From: Streptomyces sp. NBC_01476
GTDB taxonomy: Bacteria; Actinomycetota; Actinomycetes; Streptomycetales; Streptomycetaceae
Length of the DNA: 64,000 nucleotides
Assembly: GCF_036227265.1 (NCBI RefSeq)
Contig: NZ_CP109446.1
Span: 1,618,501-1,682,500, forward strand
Direction of reading: 5' to 3'
Shown: positions 35,226-48,609 of the stretch, piece after piece
Position numbering within the stretch: the first letter of the stretch is position 1
Layout: the number at the start of each line of letters is the position of its first letter
The notes under the pieces: generated by a model
The model's input: the letters and a program-made list of their open reading frames with translations, nothing else
Told to the model about the DNA's origin: nothing
Databases searched by the model: none
Made by a program: the position numbers and the translations under genes

Positions 35226-37604
35226 TCAGAAGGCCGGGAACTCGCCGGGGCGGAAGAGCCGCTGGGCGGCGGCGCGCTGCAGGCCCGCGCCGCCGGAGTC
35301 GCCGAGCCGGTCCAGGGCGTCGGCGAGCCGCAGCAGCACCGCCGCCTCCAGCCGCCGCTCGCCCGCCTGCCGGGCCCAGTAGAGCGCGTCACGGCAGGTG
35401 CGCAGGGCGTCCTCCGGGTGTCCCGCGTACTCCTGGACCCGGGCGGCCTCGGTGAGGGCGCGGGCCTGTGAGGGCAGGTCGCCGAGCCGCCGGTAGACGC
35501 CGGCCGCGGAGCGCCATTCGCGCAGCGCGGGGCCGTAGCGGCCCAGGTAGGTCAGCACCGCGCCGATCCTGGCGTGCAGCCGGGCCTGGTCGGCGAGTTC
35601 GCCGCGGGCCTGGCGCAGGGCCAGCGCCCGGCCGAACCAGTCCGAGGCGCGCGGCAGGTCCTGCTGGGCGAGGTAGGTGCCGCCGAGTGCCTCCAGCACC
35701 CGCCCCTCGGCCTCGGTGTCGTCGCCGTCCCGCGCCGCGCCGAGCGCCTGCCGGTACCTCTCCACCGCGTCCGCGGGGCGGCCGGCCTCGGCGTCCAGGT
35801 CGGCCAGGTTGATCAGGGCGGCGGCCCTCTCCCGGTGCAGGCCCCGGCGCTCGGCGACACCGAGGACGAGGCGGTGCAGTTCGTACCGTTCGGCGAGCGC
35901 GGGGGTGGCCGCCGGGGCGGCGGTCAGGGCCCGGACCAGGGCGGCCACCAGACGGCGGGCCAGCGTGTCGAGTTCGCCGTCGGCGACGGCCATCCGGGCC
36001 GCGGCCATCAGCCCGGGCAGCCGGGCGTCGAGCCATCCGGCGGCGACCGCGGGGGTGGCGAACCGCAGCGTACGGGGCAGCCCGTCGGCCGGTTCCTCGC
36101 CGGCGAGCGCGGCCCGGCAGGAGACCAGCAGCCGTACGGTCCGCTCCAGCATCCGGGCCCGCGCCAGCCGTACGTCCTCGGGCCGGTCCCGGGTCTCCAC
36201 CAGCCCGCGCAGCAGCGGCTCCAGGCACCCGGGCACGCGGTAGCGCCCCTGCTCACTCCCCGGGGCGAGCAGCCCGCCGGTGACGAAGTCGTCCAGGGTG
36301 CCCTGGGCGGCGGGCACCGAGCACCCGGCGAGCGCGGAGGCCGACTGGGCGTCCACCAGGCCGGCCGGGGCGAGGGACAGCAGGCGCAGTATCCGGGCGG
36401 CGGTGCCCGGCAGGGACTCGTACACCAGCCGGAAGGCCCGGACGAGCTCGCCGGGGGCGGCGGGGGGCGCGGGGGCGTGCGGCGGCTCGGGGGCGGGGTC
36501 CGGGGTGGACGCGGGAGCGGATTTCGGCGTGGATTTCGGCGTGGGCTTCGGCATGGATTTCGGTGTGGGCTTCGGCCCGGTGGTGGGGGCCTTGGCGGCG
36601 GGCCCGGAGGCTTCCCCGGCCGTGGGTTCTCCGCCCGGCGTGCCGTCCTTCGCCTCCCCGGCCTGCTCGCCTTCCTTCGCCGGCCCGGCTCCCTTCGCTG
36701 CCAGGTCCGGCGGGGCCAGGCCGTCGGTGGCCCTGGGGGCGGGCGGGAACGGGGTGTCGGAGGCCGCCCGCAGCCGGGCTGCGGCCTCCGACAGCGACAG
36801 GCGCGGCTGGGCGGCGAGCCAGGCGCCGACCAGGCGGAGCGCGGTGGGGTGCCCGGCCGCTTCCTGGACCAGCGATTCGGCGCCCCGCGGGTCGTTGGTG
36901 ACCCGGGTCTCCCCCACCGCCTGTCCGAGCAGTGCCACCGCCGCCGCGGAGTCCAGGCCGCCCAGCGTGCTGGGCCGTACATCGGCCACTCCGGCCAGCG
37001 GACCCCCGGAGGTCACCACCACCAGGCTGCCCGCCGTCTGAGGCAGCAGGCCGGTCAACTGGCCCGCGTCCACCACGTCGTCCAGCACGATCAGCACCCG
37101 CCGCCCGGCCAGTGCCTCGCGCAGCGCCGCCGGGGCGTCGGCCGGCTGTGACTCCCCGGCGGGCGCGACGGCTTCGGGGCCCTGTCCCTGGGGCACGACC
37201 GCCGTCGCGGACCGGTGCCGCTGCTCGCCGACCGCGGCCAGCAGCGTGGCCGCCACCTGCTGCGGCGGGAGGGCGTCGCCGTGGTCGCCGGTGAGCCGGA
37301 GGAAGAAGTGGCCGTCCGGGTAGTCCGCGGCGACCTGCCGGGCGAGTTCGAGGGCCACCGCGGTGCGGCCGATCCCGGGCCGGCCGACCACGAGCAGGAC
37401 CCGGGGGCGGGCGGGGGGACTGGTGCGGGTGGCGCCGAGGCCGGGGCGGCTGATCTCGGCGCGGAGTTCGGCGAGTTCGCGGGCGCGGCCGACGAAGCGG
37501 GGGGCCGGCGGGGGGAGAGCGGAAGGAGAGGCGGACGTCCGGGCCGGCACATCGGGAGCTTCCGCGGGCCGTGCCGGAGGCGGATCGAGTGCCTGGTCCG
37601 TCAC
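35226..37604 (-). CDS. STAND-type ATPase with C-terminal TPR repeats and altered P-loop
   Basis: 792 residues. Residues about 36-290 are an NB-ARC/AAA-like module: FVGRARELAEL, the P-loop GRPGIGRT at 74-81 and Walker B VLIVLDDV. The P-loop lysine is replaced by arginine (Arg80), which may weaken ATP hydrolysis. Residues about 290-385 are a low-complexity Lys/Pro/Thr linker of PKPTPKSTPKS type. A helical module follows, then TPR repeats at about 580-770 (AALINLADLDAEAGRPADAV, and so on). STAND proteins are switch-like sensors, but no effector domain is attached. The role is unknown. Confidence 0.8.
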   Translation of the reverse strand: MTDQALDPPPARPAEAPDVPARTSASPSALPPPAPRFVGRARELAELRAEISRPGLGATRTSPPARPRVLLVVGRPGIGRTAVALELARQVAADYPDGHFFLRLTGDHGDALPPQQVAATLLAAVGEQRHRSATAVVPQGQGPEAVAPAGESQPADAPAALREALAGRRVLIVLDDVVDAGQLTGLLPQTAGSLVVVTSGGPLAGVADVRPSTLGGLDSAAAVALLGQAVGETRVTNDPRGAESLVQEAAGHPTALRLVGAWLAAQPRLSLSEAAARLRAASDTPFPPAPRATDGLAPPDLAAKGAGPAKEGEQAGEAKDGTPGGEPTAGEASGPAAKAPTTGPKPTPKSMPKPTPKSTPKSAPASTPDPAPEPPHAPAPPAAPGELVRAFRLVYESLPGTAARILRLLSLAPAGLVDAQSASALAGCSVPAAQGTLDDFVTGGLLAPGSEQGRYRVPGCLEPLLRGLVETRDRPEDVRLARARMLERTVRLLVSCRAALAGEEPADGLPRTLRFATPAVAAGWLDARLPGLMAAARMAVADGELDTLARRLVAALVRALTAAPAATPALAERYELHRLVLGVAERRGLHRERAAALINLADLDAEAGRPADAVERYRQALGAARDGDDTEAEGRVLEALGGTYLAQQDLPRASDWFGRALALRQARGELADQARLHARIGAVLTYLGRYGPALREWRSAAGVYRRLGDLPSQARALTEAARVQEYAGHPEDALRTCRDALYWARQAGERRLEAAVLLRLADALDRLGDSGGAGLQRAAAQRLFRPGEFPAF

Positions 37605-37909
37605 GGGGCACGCTCCCGGCTGGTGTGGTCGTCGTCGCTGCCGCCACCTGCGCGAGGGGCGTGCGCCGAGCCTAGTTCACGCGGTGCGCCCGTTCCCCTG
37701 GCCCGACGCGGCCAACAGCGTCAATGATCACCCCATCGGATCATCGCACCGCCGACCACGGACCACCGGCCACGGACCACCGACCGCCGCCCACGGACGC
37801 CCGGCACCCGGCGCCGGCTACCCACCCGGGCCACGTGCGCTGCCGCGGACCCACCGGCCGGTCCGCCCTTTACGGCCTTACCGCCTCACGCCCTCACGCC
37901 CTCACGCCC
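37605..37909. other. Intergenic region with short repeats between STAND and NUDIX genes
   Basis: 305 nt. Near 37750-37800 a degenerate CCACGGACCACCG motif occurs at least twice. The right end holds an 8-bp tandem repeat running into the NUDIX stop codon. No gene is supportable. The upstream promoter of the STAND gene must lie at its left end. Confidence 0.5.
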
Positions 37910-37915
37910 TCACGC
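37884..37915. repeat. 8-bp tandem repeat, 4 copies, spanning a stop codon
   Basis: Unit TCACGCCC. On the minus strand each copy begins TGA: the rightmost copy supplies the NUDIX stop codon, and the leftward copies lie downstream of it. Confidence 0.85.
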
Positions 37916-38533
37916 GGTGAACGGCCGGGCCGGCCACGGCGCCTCGGCCGGCCGCAGTGCCTCAAGCCCGTCCCCGGCGAGCGCGGCGGTGACCGCCAGC
38001 ACCCCGGTGACCAGGGCGTTGTTGTGCAGATCCCCGGTGAGCACCCCGTGGACCAGGTCGGTCAGCGGCACCCGGGAGGTCTCCATGTCGGCCTCCTCCT
38101 CGGCGACCTCGAACCGCGCGCCGTCCGCCTCCGAGAGGTCACGGGCCAGGAAGATCCGGATCGCCTCGTCCGAGCCGCCCGGCGAGGGGTACACATCGAC
38201 CAGCACCCGCCAGTCGCCCGCCTTGACGTGTGCCTCCTCGTACAGCTCCCGCTGGGCGGCGTGCAGCGGGTTCTCGCCGGGGATGTCGAGCAGCCCGGCC
38301 GGGATCTCCCAGAGCTTGTGCCGTACCGGGTGCCGGTACTGCTTGATCAGCAGGACCCGGCCTTCCCCGTCCAGCGCCAGGATGGCGACGGAGCCGGGGT
38401 GGACCTGGTAGTCCCGGACCGCCGTCCCCCCGTCCGGCATGACGACCTCATCGCTGCGGACACCGGTCTTCTTGCCGGTGAACGGCGTGGAGGTCGCGGT
38501 GATCCGCCATTCCTGCGGGGTGTCCTGGAGCAT
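37910..38533 (-). CDS. NUDIX hydrolase, ADP-ribose pyrophosphatase-like
   Basis: 207 residues. The fold opens with SDEVVMPDGG and VLLIKQYRHPVRHKLWEIPAG, typical of ADP-ribose pyrophosphatases. The NUDIX box GLLDIPGENPLHAAQRELYE, then EAHV, has one extra residue before the first Glu and Ala in place of the usual Gly after EE. Both are seen in actinobacterial relatives. It hydrolyses ADP-ribose to AMP and ribose phosphate. It begins 33 nt after the pyrG stop and probably belongs to its transcript. Confidence 0.87.
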   Translation of the reverse strand: MLQDTPQEWRITATSTPFTGKKTGVRSDEVVMPDGGTAVRDYQVHPGSVAILALDGEGRVLLIKQYRHPVRHKLWEIPAGLLDIPGENPLHAAQRELYEEAHVKAGDWRVLVDVYPSPGGSDEAIRIFLARDLSEADGARFEVAEEEADMETSRVPLTDLVHGVLTGDLHNNALVTGVLAVTAALAGDGLEALRPAEAPWPARPFTA

Positions 38534-38566
38534 GTGCGCCTTCCGGGAAGGAGGTGGGAGAGGGGT

Positions 38567-40219
<1,653 letters not shown>

Positions 40220-40660
40220 AGGGGGGCTCCCGTGGTCGCGAGGTGAGGGTCGAAACGGCGTTCTTGCCTGGGAGCGCCGTTGCGGCGGTTCAGTGGTTCA
40301 GCCCACCGGCCCACGGGCTACCAGGGTAACAGCGCCGACGCCATGCCCTCCCGATGGCACACGCCACCAGGCGTTGTATACGTTCTGCGAACGGTTACGG
40401 CCTTTCTGCGGCCAAGTGCCCAGGTCCACCCGTCCGGCGCAGCGAAGATCACCGGAAGATCGCCGAGAGATGCGCACCAGTCCTTCCGAAGACGTATTCT
40501 GCTCGGACGCATTGCGCGAGCAGACCGGCACGGCACCATCCCCGCCCTCTTCCGGATCATTGGGCTCGTTCAAGATCCAGAAAAGTTCCAGAACCAGGTT
40601 GTTCCCTAGACCGCAAGACCGTCCCAGCGGGGGCGGCGCCGTGTTCGACTGGAGTTGCTC
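40220..40660. other. Divergent intergenic region between pyrG and the GH15 gene
   Basis: 441 nt carrying both promoters. Near 40376-40405 the sequence contains CGTTCTGCGAACG-like inverted half-sites (GTTC/GAAC) and GTATAC. AT-richer DNA (GATCCAGAAAAGTTCCAGAA) at 40573-40600 precedes GH15. No ORF with a plausible start and domain was found. Confidence 0.4.
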
Positions 40661-42475
40661 GTGGCCGGGCGTATCGAGGACTACGCACTCATCGGAGACA
40701 TGCAGACCGCCGCACTGGTCTGCCGGGACGGCACAGTCGACTGGCTGTGCCTGCCCCGCTTCGACTCACCGGCGGTCTTCGCCGGGCTGCTCGGCACGGA
40801 CGAGCACGGTTTCTGGCGGCTGGGGCCCGCCCATCCCGAGGGCAGCGGGACCCCGGACGCCACCCGCCGCCGTTACCGCGGCGACTCCTTGGTGCTGGAG
40901 TCCGAGTGGGACACCGACCGGGGTACGGTCCGGGTCATCGACTTCATGCCGCCGCGCGACGGCGCCCCCCAGCTGATCCGGATCGTGGAGGGCGTCAGCG
41001 GCCGGGTGCCGATGGTCTCCACCCTGCGGATGCGCTTCTCCTACGGCCAGGTCACCCCGTGGGTGCACAAGGTCGGCGACCGTACGGTGGCGGTGGCCGG
41101 GCCCGACTCGGTCTGGCTGGACACCGAGGTCGACACCTTCGGCGAGAACCTGACGACGTACTCCGAGTTCACCGTCGCGCCCGGCGACCGGGTGGCCTTC
41201 ACGATCAGCTGGGAGCCTTCGCACAAGCCCCAGCCCTCCCTGCCCGAGCCCGAGGTGGCGCTCAGCAACACCGAGGACTTCTGGCGCGAGTGGGTCGAGC
41301 AGTGCACCTACTCCGGCCCGTACCGGGAAGCGGTCGTCCGCTCCCTCATCACGCTCAAGGCGCTCACCTACGCGCCGACCGGCGGGATCGTGGCGGCGCC
41401 CACGACATCGTTGCCCGAGGACATCGGCGGGGTCCGCAACTGGGACTACCGCTTCACCTGGCTGCGGGACGCGGCGATCACGCTCTCCTCGCTGCTGCGC
41501 ACCGGCTACCGCGACGAGGCCCGCGCCTGGCGGGAGTGGCTGCTGCGCGCGGTGGCCGGCGACCCGGAGAACCTGCAGATCATGTACGGCATCGCCGGCG
41601 AGCGGGAACTGGGCGAGAACGAACTGCACTGGCTGCCCGGCTACGAGGGCTCCGCGCCGGTCCGGATCGGCAACGGGGCCGCGCACCAGCTCCAGCTGGA
41701 CGTCTACGGCGAGGTCACCGAGGCGCTGCACCTGGCCCATATGACCGGGCTGGCCCGCAACGACTACGCCAGCATCCTGCAGCTGAAGCTGATCCGCTAT
41801 CTGGAGAAGCACTGGAACGAGCCGGACGAGGGCATCTGGGAGGTGCGCGGCCCGCGCCGCCACTTCGTGCACTCCAAGGTGATGGCCTGGGTGGCGGTCG
41901 ACCGCACGGTCAAGCTGATCGAGTCCGGCGAGGTGGACGGTCCGCTGGAGCGGTTCAAGGAACTGCGCGAGGACATCCACTACGACGTGTGCGAGAAGGG
42001 GTACGACCGGGAGCGCAACACCTTCACCCAGTCGTACGGCTCCCGCGAGCTGGACGCGTCGCTGCTGCTGATCCCGCAGATGGGCTTCCTGCCGCCGGAC
42101 GACAAACGGGTGATAGGCACCATCGAGGCGATCCAGCGTGAGCTGTCGACCTCGGACGGTTTCGTGCTGCGCTACCCGACGTCCAGCGGCGCCGACTCGG
42201 GTGAGGAGAATCTGGACGGCCTGCCCGGTGACGAAGGCGCCTTCCTGGCCTGCTCGTTCTGGCTCGCCGACGACCTGGCGATGATCGGCCGGGTGGACGA
42301 GGCACGGCGGCTCTTCGAGAAGCTGCTGGCCCTGCGGAACGACCTCGGTCTCCTCGCGGAGGAGTGGGACCCGCGCCGCAAGCGCCAAGTGGGCAACTTC
42401 CCGCAGGCGTTCAGCCATGTGCCGCTGATCGACACGGCCCTGCGACTGACCGCGGCCGGCGCCTTCCGCGCCTGA
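40661..42475 (+). CDS. Glycoside hydrolase family 15 (trehalase/glucoamylase-like)
   Basis: 604 residues with no signal peptide, so cytosolic. The N-terminal beta domain starts RIEDYALIGDMQTAALVCRD. The (alpha/alpha)6 barrel has EDIGGVRNWDYRFTWLRDAA, MYGIAGERELGE, LPGYEGSAPVRIGNGAAHQL and the general base region LPGDEGAFLACSFW. Cytosolic actinobacterial members of this size often hydrolyse trehalose, consistent with spore or osmotic sugar use, but maltooligosaccharides are possible. The GTG at 40661 has GGAG 6 nt upstream. Confidence 0.88.
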   Translation: MAGRIEDYALIGDMQTAALVCRDGTVDWLCLPRFDSPAVFAGLLGTDEHGFWRLGPAHPEGSGTPDATRRRYRGDSLVLESEWDTDRGTVRVIDFMPPRDGAPQLIRIVEGVSGRVPMVSTLRMRFSYGQVTPWVHKVGDRTVAVAGPDSVWLDTEVDTFGENLTTYSEFTVAPGDRVAFTISWEPSHKPQPSLPEPEVALSNTEDFWREWVEQCTYSGPYREAVVRSLITLKALTYAPTGGIVAAPTTSLPEDIGGVRNWDYRFTWLRDAAITLSSLLRTGYRDEARAWREWLLRAVAGDPENLQIMYGIAGERELGENELHWLPGYEGSAPVRIGNGAAHQLQLDVYGEVTEALHLAHMTGLARNDYASILQLKLIRYLEKHWNEPDEGIWEVRGPRRHFVHSKVMAWVAVDRTVKLIESGEVDGPLERFKELREDIHYDVCEKGYDRERNTFTQSYGSRELDASLLLIPQMGFLPPDDKRVIGTIEAIQRELSTSDGFVLRYPTSSGADSGEENLDGLPGDEGAFLACSFWLADDLAMIGRVDEARRLFEKLLALRNDLGLLAEEWDPRRKRQVGNFPQAFSHVPLIDTALRLTAAGAFRA

Positions 42476-44655
<2,180 letters not shown>

Positions 44656-44697
44656 TACCCGGTCACCGGGCAAGAACTCCGCAGCTCACCTGCAGCC

Positions 44698-45822
44698 CTA
44701 CCGGCCCTGGATCAACTCGTCGTAGACGCTGAGGACTTGGGCCACCGTGTCGTCCTCGGTGGGCCAGGTGGCGGCCTGGGCGCGGCCGGCCGCGGTGAGT
44801 GCGGTACGGCGGGCCGGGTCGGCGAGCAGCGCGGTGATCGTGCCGGCCAGCGCGGCTGCGTCGCCGTACGGCACCAGGGCGGCGGCCTCGCCGACGAGTT
44901 CGGGGGTGCCGCCGACCGCGGTGGCCACCAGCGGCACCCCGGCGTGCAGGGCCTCCTGCGCGATCAGGGCGCGCGCCTCCCAGCGGCTGGGCAGCACCAC
45001 CAGGTCGGCCGCGGAGAGCAGTTCGGGGATGTCGTCCCGCCGGCCGAGCAGCAGCACGGGCAGCCGCTCGGCCGAGATCCGCCGTTCCAGGGCCCCGCGT
45101 TCCGGTCCCTCCCCGGCGATGGCGATCAGCGGTCGCGGGTCGAGGCCGGCCCAGTGACCGGCCGCGTCGAGCAGCAGGTGATAGCCCTTGCCCGGCTCCA
45201 GCCGGCCCACCGACAGCAGCAACGGCCGGTCGACCGCGCCGAATTCGGCCCGGGTCTTCTGCCGGTGCCGCTCTCCGTCGGCCGGCGGGCGCGGGGGCCG
45301 CGCGGTCGGCCGGGGCACCGCGACCGGCGCCAGCCGGACATCACGGGCGCCGTGGGCACGGGCCCGGTCCACCAGGTCGGAGGAGACCCCGAGCACCACG
45401 GCGGCGCCGCGAACCGCCCGCCGCTCCAGCCAGCGCAGTATCGGGCCGCCGTCGGTGGGCGCGTCGGAGCCGTGCCAGGTGACGACCAGCGGGGTGCGGC
45501 GTCCGCCGAGCGCGAGGGTGGCCAGCAGTCCGGCCCGCAGCCCGTGCGCGTGCACGACGGCCGCCCCGGTGAACGCCGCTCGCAGCGAACCGACCGCGGG
45601 TGCGTCGGTGCTGGTGCTCCGGCCGATGTCGAGCGGCAGGAAACGGGCGCCGGATCTCGTGAAGGCGTAGTCCCGCTCGGTCGTCGCCGGCCCGCACACG
45701 GTGACCTCGACCCCGCGGGCGACCAGCCCGCCGGCCAGCGAGCTGACATGCGCTCCCGCGGCCGTGCTCAGGACGTGCACGGCGTGCAGCGTCCCCTGGG
45801 CGGGGTGCGAGGTGCTGCTCAC
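44698..45822 (-). CDS. Family 4 glycosyltransferase
   Basis: 374 residues, GT-B fold. HVLSTAAGAHVSSLAGGLVARG opens the acceptor domain. VVTWHGSDAP, LLLSVGRLEPGKGYHLLLDA, IAGEGPERG and SRWEARALIAQEALHAGVPLV follow, with the EX7E-like donor site. The GTG at 45822 has AGGAG about 12 nt upstream. It follows the MraY-like gene in the same direction, so the pair may build a lipid-linked sugar. The acceptor and donor are unknown. Confidence 0.87.
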   Translation of the reverse strand: MSSTSHPAQGTLHAVHVLSTAAGAHVSSLAGGLVARGVEVTVCGPATTERDYAFTRSGARFLPLDIGRSTSTDAPAVGSLRAAFTGAAVVHAHGLRAGLLATLALGGRRTPLVVTWHGSDAPTDGGPILRWLERRAVRGAAVVLGVSSDLVDRARAHGARDVRLAPVAVPRPTARPPRPPADGERHRQKTRAEFGAVDRPLLLSVGRLEPGKGYHLLLDAAGHWAGLDPRPLIAIAGEGPERGALERRISAERLPVLLLGRRDDIPELLSAADLVVLPSRWEARALIAQEALHAGVPLVATAVGGTPELVGEAAALVPYGDAAALAGTITALLADPARRTALTAAGRAQAATWPTEDDTVAQVLSVYDELIQGR

Positions 45823-45923
45823 GCGGGGAAGGGCTCCTGACTCGGCGCCGGACGTCTCGGATCGGGGGATGGTGCGGTGACCCGTCAAGGATGCCAGCCG
45901 GGCCCGCTCACCCGGGCCGGGCA

Positions 45924-46757
45924 TCACCCATACGGGTGTGCCACCCGGCCCCAGGAGTCAAGGTGCCGTATTCCGGGCGCGTTCCACAACCGCCCCCGGG
46001 TGGAGATACGGTCACCGGCCGCCGTCATGACGACCAGCAGGGCGGCGTGCAGCACCAGCCCGGTACGTCCATTGGCGGTGACGATGGCGGTACCGAGAGC
46101 GGCGCCCAGCGCGTGCGCGCCCGCGTCGCCGAGCATCGTCCGCTCGCTCAGCTCGTCCCCGAGCACGGCCGCGGCGGCGCCCACGGAGGCTGCGGTCAGC
46201 ACCGCGCCGGGGCCCTTGCGCAGCAGCGCCGGGGCGCCGGCCGCGATCACGGCTTTGGCGGCGCGGCCGGGGGCGACGTCGATGAGGTTCACCGCGTGGG
46301 CGGCGCCGGCGATGACCGTGCCGGCCAGCAGCCGGTCCACCGGCCGCGCCTTGAGCAGGGCGCCCGCGGCGAGGCCGGCGGCGCCGATACCGAGGAGTCT
46401 GACCCCGCCCGAGGTGAGCCGGCCCGCGCGCAGGGCGCCCAGATGGGCGGCGAACCCCCGGACGTGCGGGCTGCCCTTCTGGTCGTCGTACGCCCCGCAG
46501 GCGCCGGCCGCCAGCGCGGCGCCGACCGCGGCGAGGCGGGTTCTGACGCCGACGCCGCCGGCCAGGCCCATCGCGGCTGCCGCGCCCGCGGCCGCCGCGA
46601 GGCCGCCGTACAGTTCCACGCCGCGGCCGGCGTGGTTGGTGCGCTGCCAGAGCCGTGCCTCCACCGGGGGGTACCGGCGCAGTTGCTGGTACGCCGCCCT
46701 GGTCGCCGCGGCTGCGGCGGCCCCCGCGGACAGCCGCCCGCTCCTGCGTATCCTCAT
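45924..46757 (-). CDS. MraY/WecA-like polyprenyl-phosphate sugar-1-phosphate transferase homologue
   Basis: 277 residues, mostly hydrophobic with about 7-8 Ala/Gly/Val-rich membrane segments. Family landmarks are present but degenerate: GAYDDQKGS (DD motif), NLIDVAPGRAAK (normally NxxDGxxG) and GDAGAHALGA (GDxGSLxLG). That points to a MraY/WecA-superfamily member shorter than the true enzymes (about 320-360). Whether it is active on polyprenyl phosphate is uncertain. GGAGG precedes the ATG at 46757. It lies between recN and a glycosyltransferase. Confidence 0.78.
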   Translation of the reverse strand: MRIRRSGRLSAGAAAAAATRAAYQQLRRYPPVEARLWQRTNHAGRGVELYGGLAAAAGAAAAMGLAGGVGVRTRLAAVGAALAAGACGAYDDQKGSPHVRGFAAHLGALRAGRLTSGGVRLLGIGAAGLAAGALLKARPVDRLLAGTVIAGAAHAVNLIDVAPGRAAKAVIAAGAPALLRKGPGAVLTAASVGAAAAVLGDELSERTMLGDAGAHALGAALGTAIVTANGRTGLVLHAALLVVMTAAGDRISTRGRLWNAPGIRHLDSWGRVAHPYG

Positions 46758-46803
46758 GACCGGACCTCCCTGCCCGCCGTGTGCGGGGGGATCCCCCGCG
46801 CGG

Positions 46804-48555
46804 TCAGCGGGCGGCCTTGGCAGCGGCCAGGAGCTCTTCGGCGTGGGCGCGGCCCAGTTCGGAGTCCTCCAGACCGGCCAGCATCCGCGAGAGCTCCCGC
46901 ACCCGCGCCTCACCTTCGAGCACGGTGACCCCGCTGCGCGTCACGGACCCGTCGTTGGTCTTCTCGACCAGCAGCTGCCGGTCCGCGAAAGCCGCCACCT
47001 GCGGCAGATGCGTGACCACGATCACCTGCGCGGTACGGGCCAGCCGGGCCAGCCGCCGCCCCACCTCGACCGCCGCCTTGCCGCCGACCCCGGCGTCCAC
47101 TTCGTCGAAGAGGTACGTCGGCACCGGATCGGACCCGGCGAAGACCACCTCCACCGCCAGCATGACCCGGGAGAGCTCACCGCCGGACGCCCCCTTGGCG
47201 ATCGGCCTGGCCGGTGAGCCGGGGTGCGGTGCGAGCAGCAGCTCGACCTCGTCCACCCCGTTCGGACCGTAGACCACCGCCCGCCCGCCGACGTCCACGC
47301 CGGCCGCCGGGTCCGCCGCCTCCGTCTGCCCGATGGCCACCGTGACCCGCGCATGCGGCATCGCCAGCTCCGCGAGTTCCGCGGTGACCGCGGCCGCGAA
47401 GCGGTCCGCCGCCTCCTCGCGCGCGTCGGTCAGCGCCTGCGCCAGCCCGCTCAGCTCGGCCCGCAGCGCGTCGCGTTCTGCGGTGAGTTCGGCGATCCGG
47501 TCGTCGTCGCCCTCGAGTTCGGCGAGCCGGGCGGCGCTCTGCGCGGCCCAGGCCACCACGCTGTCGATGTCCTCGCCGTACTTGCGTACCAGGTGGGCCA
47601 GGACCGACCGGCGCTCCTCGACCGCCGCGAGCCGCAGCGGGTCCGCGTCCAGGTTGTCGGCGTATCCGGCCAGTTCCCCTGCGACGTCGCCGAGCAGGAT
47701 GCCGATCTCGCCGAGGCGGGCGCCCAGCGCCGAGAGCACCGGGTCGTGCCCGCTCACCGCGTCCAGTGCCCGCTGCGCCCCGGCCACCAGGGTGGTGGCG
47801 TCGACGCCCTCGGGGTCCTCGGGGTTCCCGGCCAGCGCGGCGTGCGCGATGGTGGCGGCGGAGGCGAGGGCCTCGGCGTGCCCGAGCCGTTCGGCTTCGG
47901 CGGAGAGCTCCGCGTCCTCACCCGGCAGGGGCTCGGCCGCGGAGACCTCCTCTATGCCGAAGCGCAGCAGGTCGGCCTCCTGGGCGCGTTCCCTGGCCCG
48001 GGTGGTGAGTTCGTCCAGTTCGGCCGAGATCTCCCGCAGCCGCCGGTAGGCGTGCCCGTACTTGGCCAGCGGTACGGCGACCGCGTCGCCCGCGTACCGG
48101 TCGAGGGCTTCCCGCTGCCGGGCCGGCCGGAGCAGGCCCTGCTGGTCGGTCTGGCCGTGCACCGCGACCAGGTCGTCGGCGAGTTCGCCGAGCAGCCCGA
48201 CCGGGACCGTACGGCCGCCGACGTGGGCCCGGGACCGGCCTTCGGCCGACACCGTGCGGCTGATCAGCAGTTCGCCGCCGTCCAGCTCGGCCCCCGCCTC
48301 TTCGGCCCGGACCGCGGCCCGGGCCTCGGGGTCCATTGTCAGCCGGCCCTCGACCAGCGCCTGCTTGGCGCCGATCCGCACCAGCGCCGGGTCGGCCCGG
48401 CCGCCGAGCAGCAGGCCGAGACTGGTGACGACCATGGTCTTGCCCGCGCCGGTCTCGCCGGTGACCGCGGTGAAGCCGGGCGAGAGTTCCACCACGGCGT
48501 CCTCGATGACACCCAGCGACCGAATCCGCATTTCCTCCAACACGGATACGACCAT
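46804..48555 (-). CDS. recN: DNA repair protein RecN
   Basis: 583 residues. SMC-like architecture: N-terminal Walker A TGETGAGKT, two coiled-coil arms (about 150-370, Glu/Ala/Arg heptads) and the C-terminal signature KGASGGELSRVMLA with YLFDEVDAG (Walker B). It promotes double-strand break repair by holding DNA ends. It follows nadK and tlyA in the same direction, a common actinobacterial arrangement. The ATG is the first codon before EEMRIRSLGVIEDA. Confidence 0.96.
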   Translation of the reverse strand: MVVSVLEEMRIRSLGVIEDAVVELSPGFTAVTGETGAGKTMVVTSLGLLLGGRADPALVRIGAKQALVEGRLTMDPEARAAVRAEEAGAELDGGELLISRTVSAEGRSRAHVGGRTVPVGLLGELADDLVAVHGQTDQQGLLRPARQREALDRYAGDAVAVPLAKYGHAYRRLREISAELDELTTRARERAQEADLLRFGIEEVSAAEPLPGEDAELSAEAERLGHAEALASAATIAHAALAGNPEDPEGVDATTLVAGAQRALDAVSGHDPVLSALGARLGEIGILLGDVAGELAGYADNLDADPLRLAAVEERRSVLAHLVRKYGEDIDSVVAWAAQSAARLAELEGDDDRIAELTAERDALRAELSGLAQALTDAREEAADRFAAAVTAELAELAMPHARVTVAIGQTEAADPAAGVDVGGRAVVYGPNGVDEVELLLAPHPGSPARPIAKGASGGELSRVMLAVEVVFAGSDPVPTYLFDEVDAGVGGKAAVEVGRRLARLARTAQVIVVTHLPQVAAFADRQLLVEKTNDGSVTRSGVTVLEGEARVRELSRMLAGLEDSELGRAHAEELLAAAKAAR

Positions 48556-48609
48556 ACGAGGTTTGCCACCCGCCGCGCGACGGACGGCCCCCCTACCGGT
48601 CCGTGAGGT

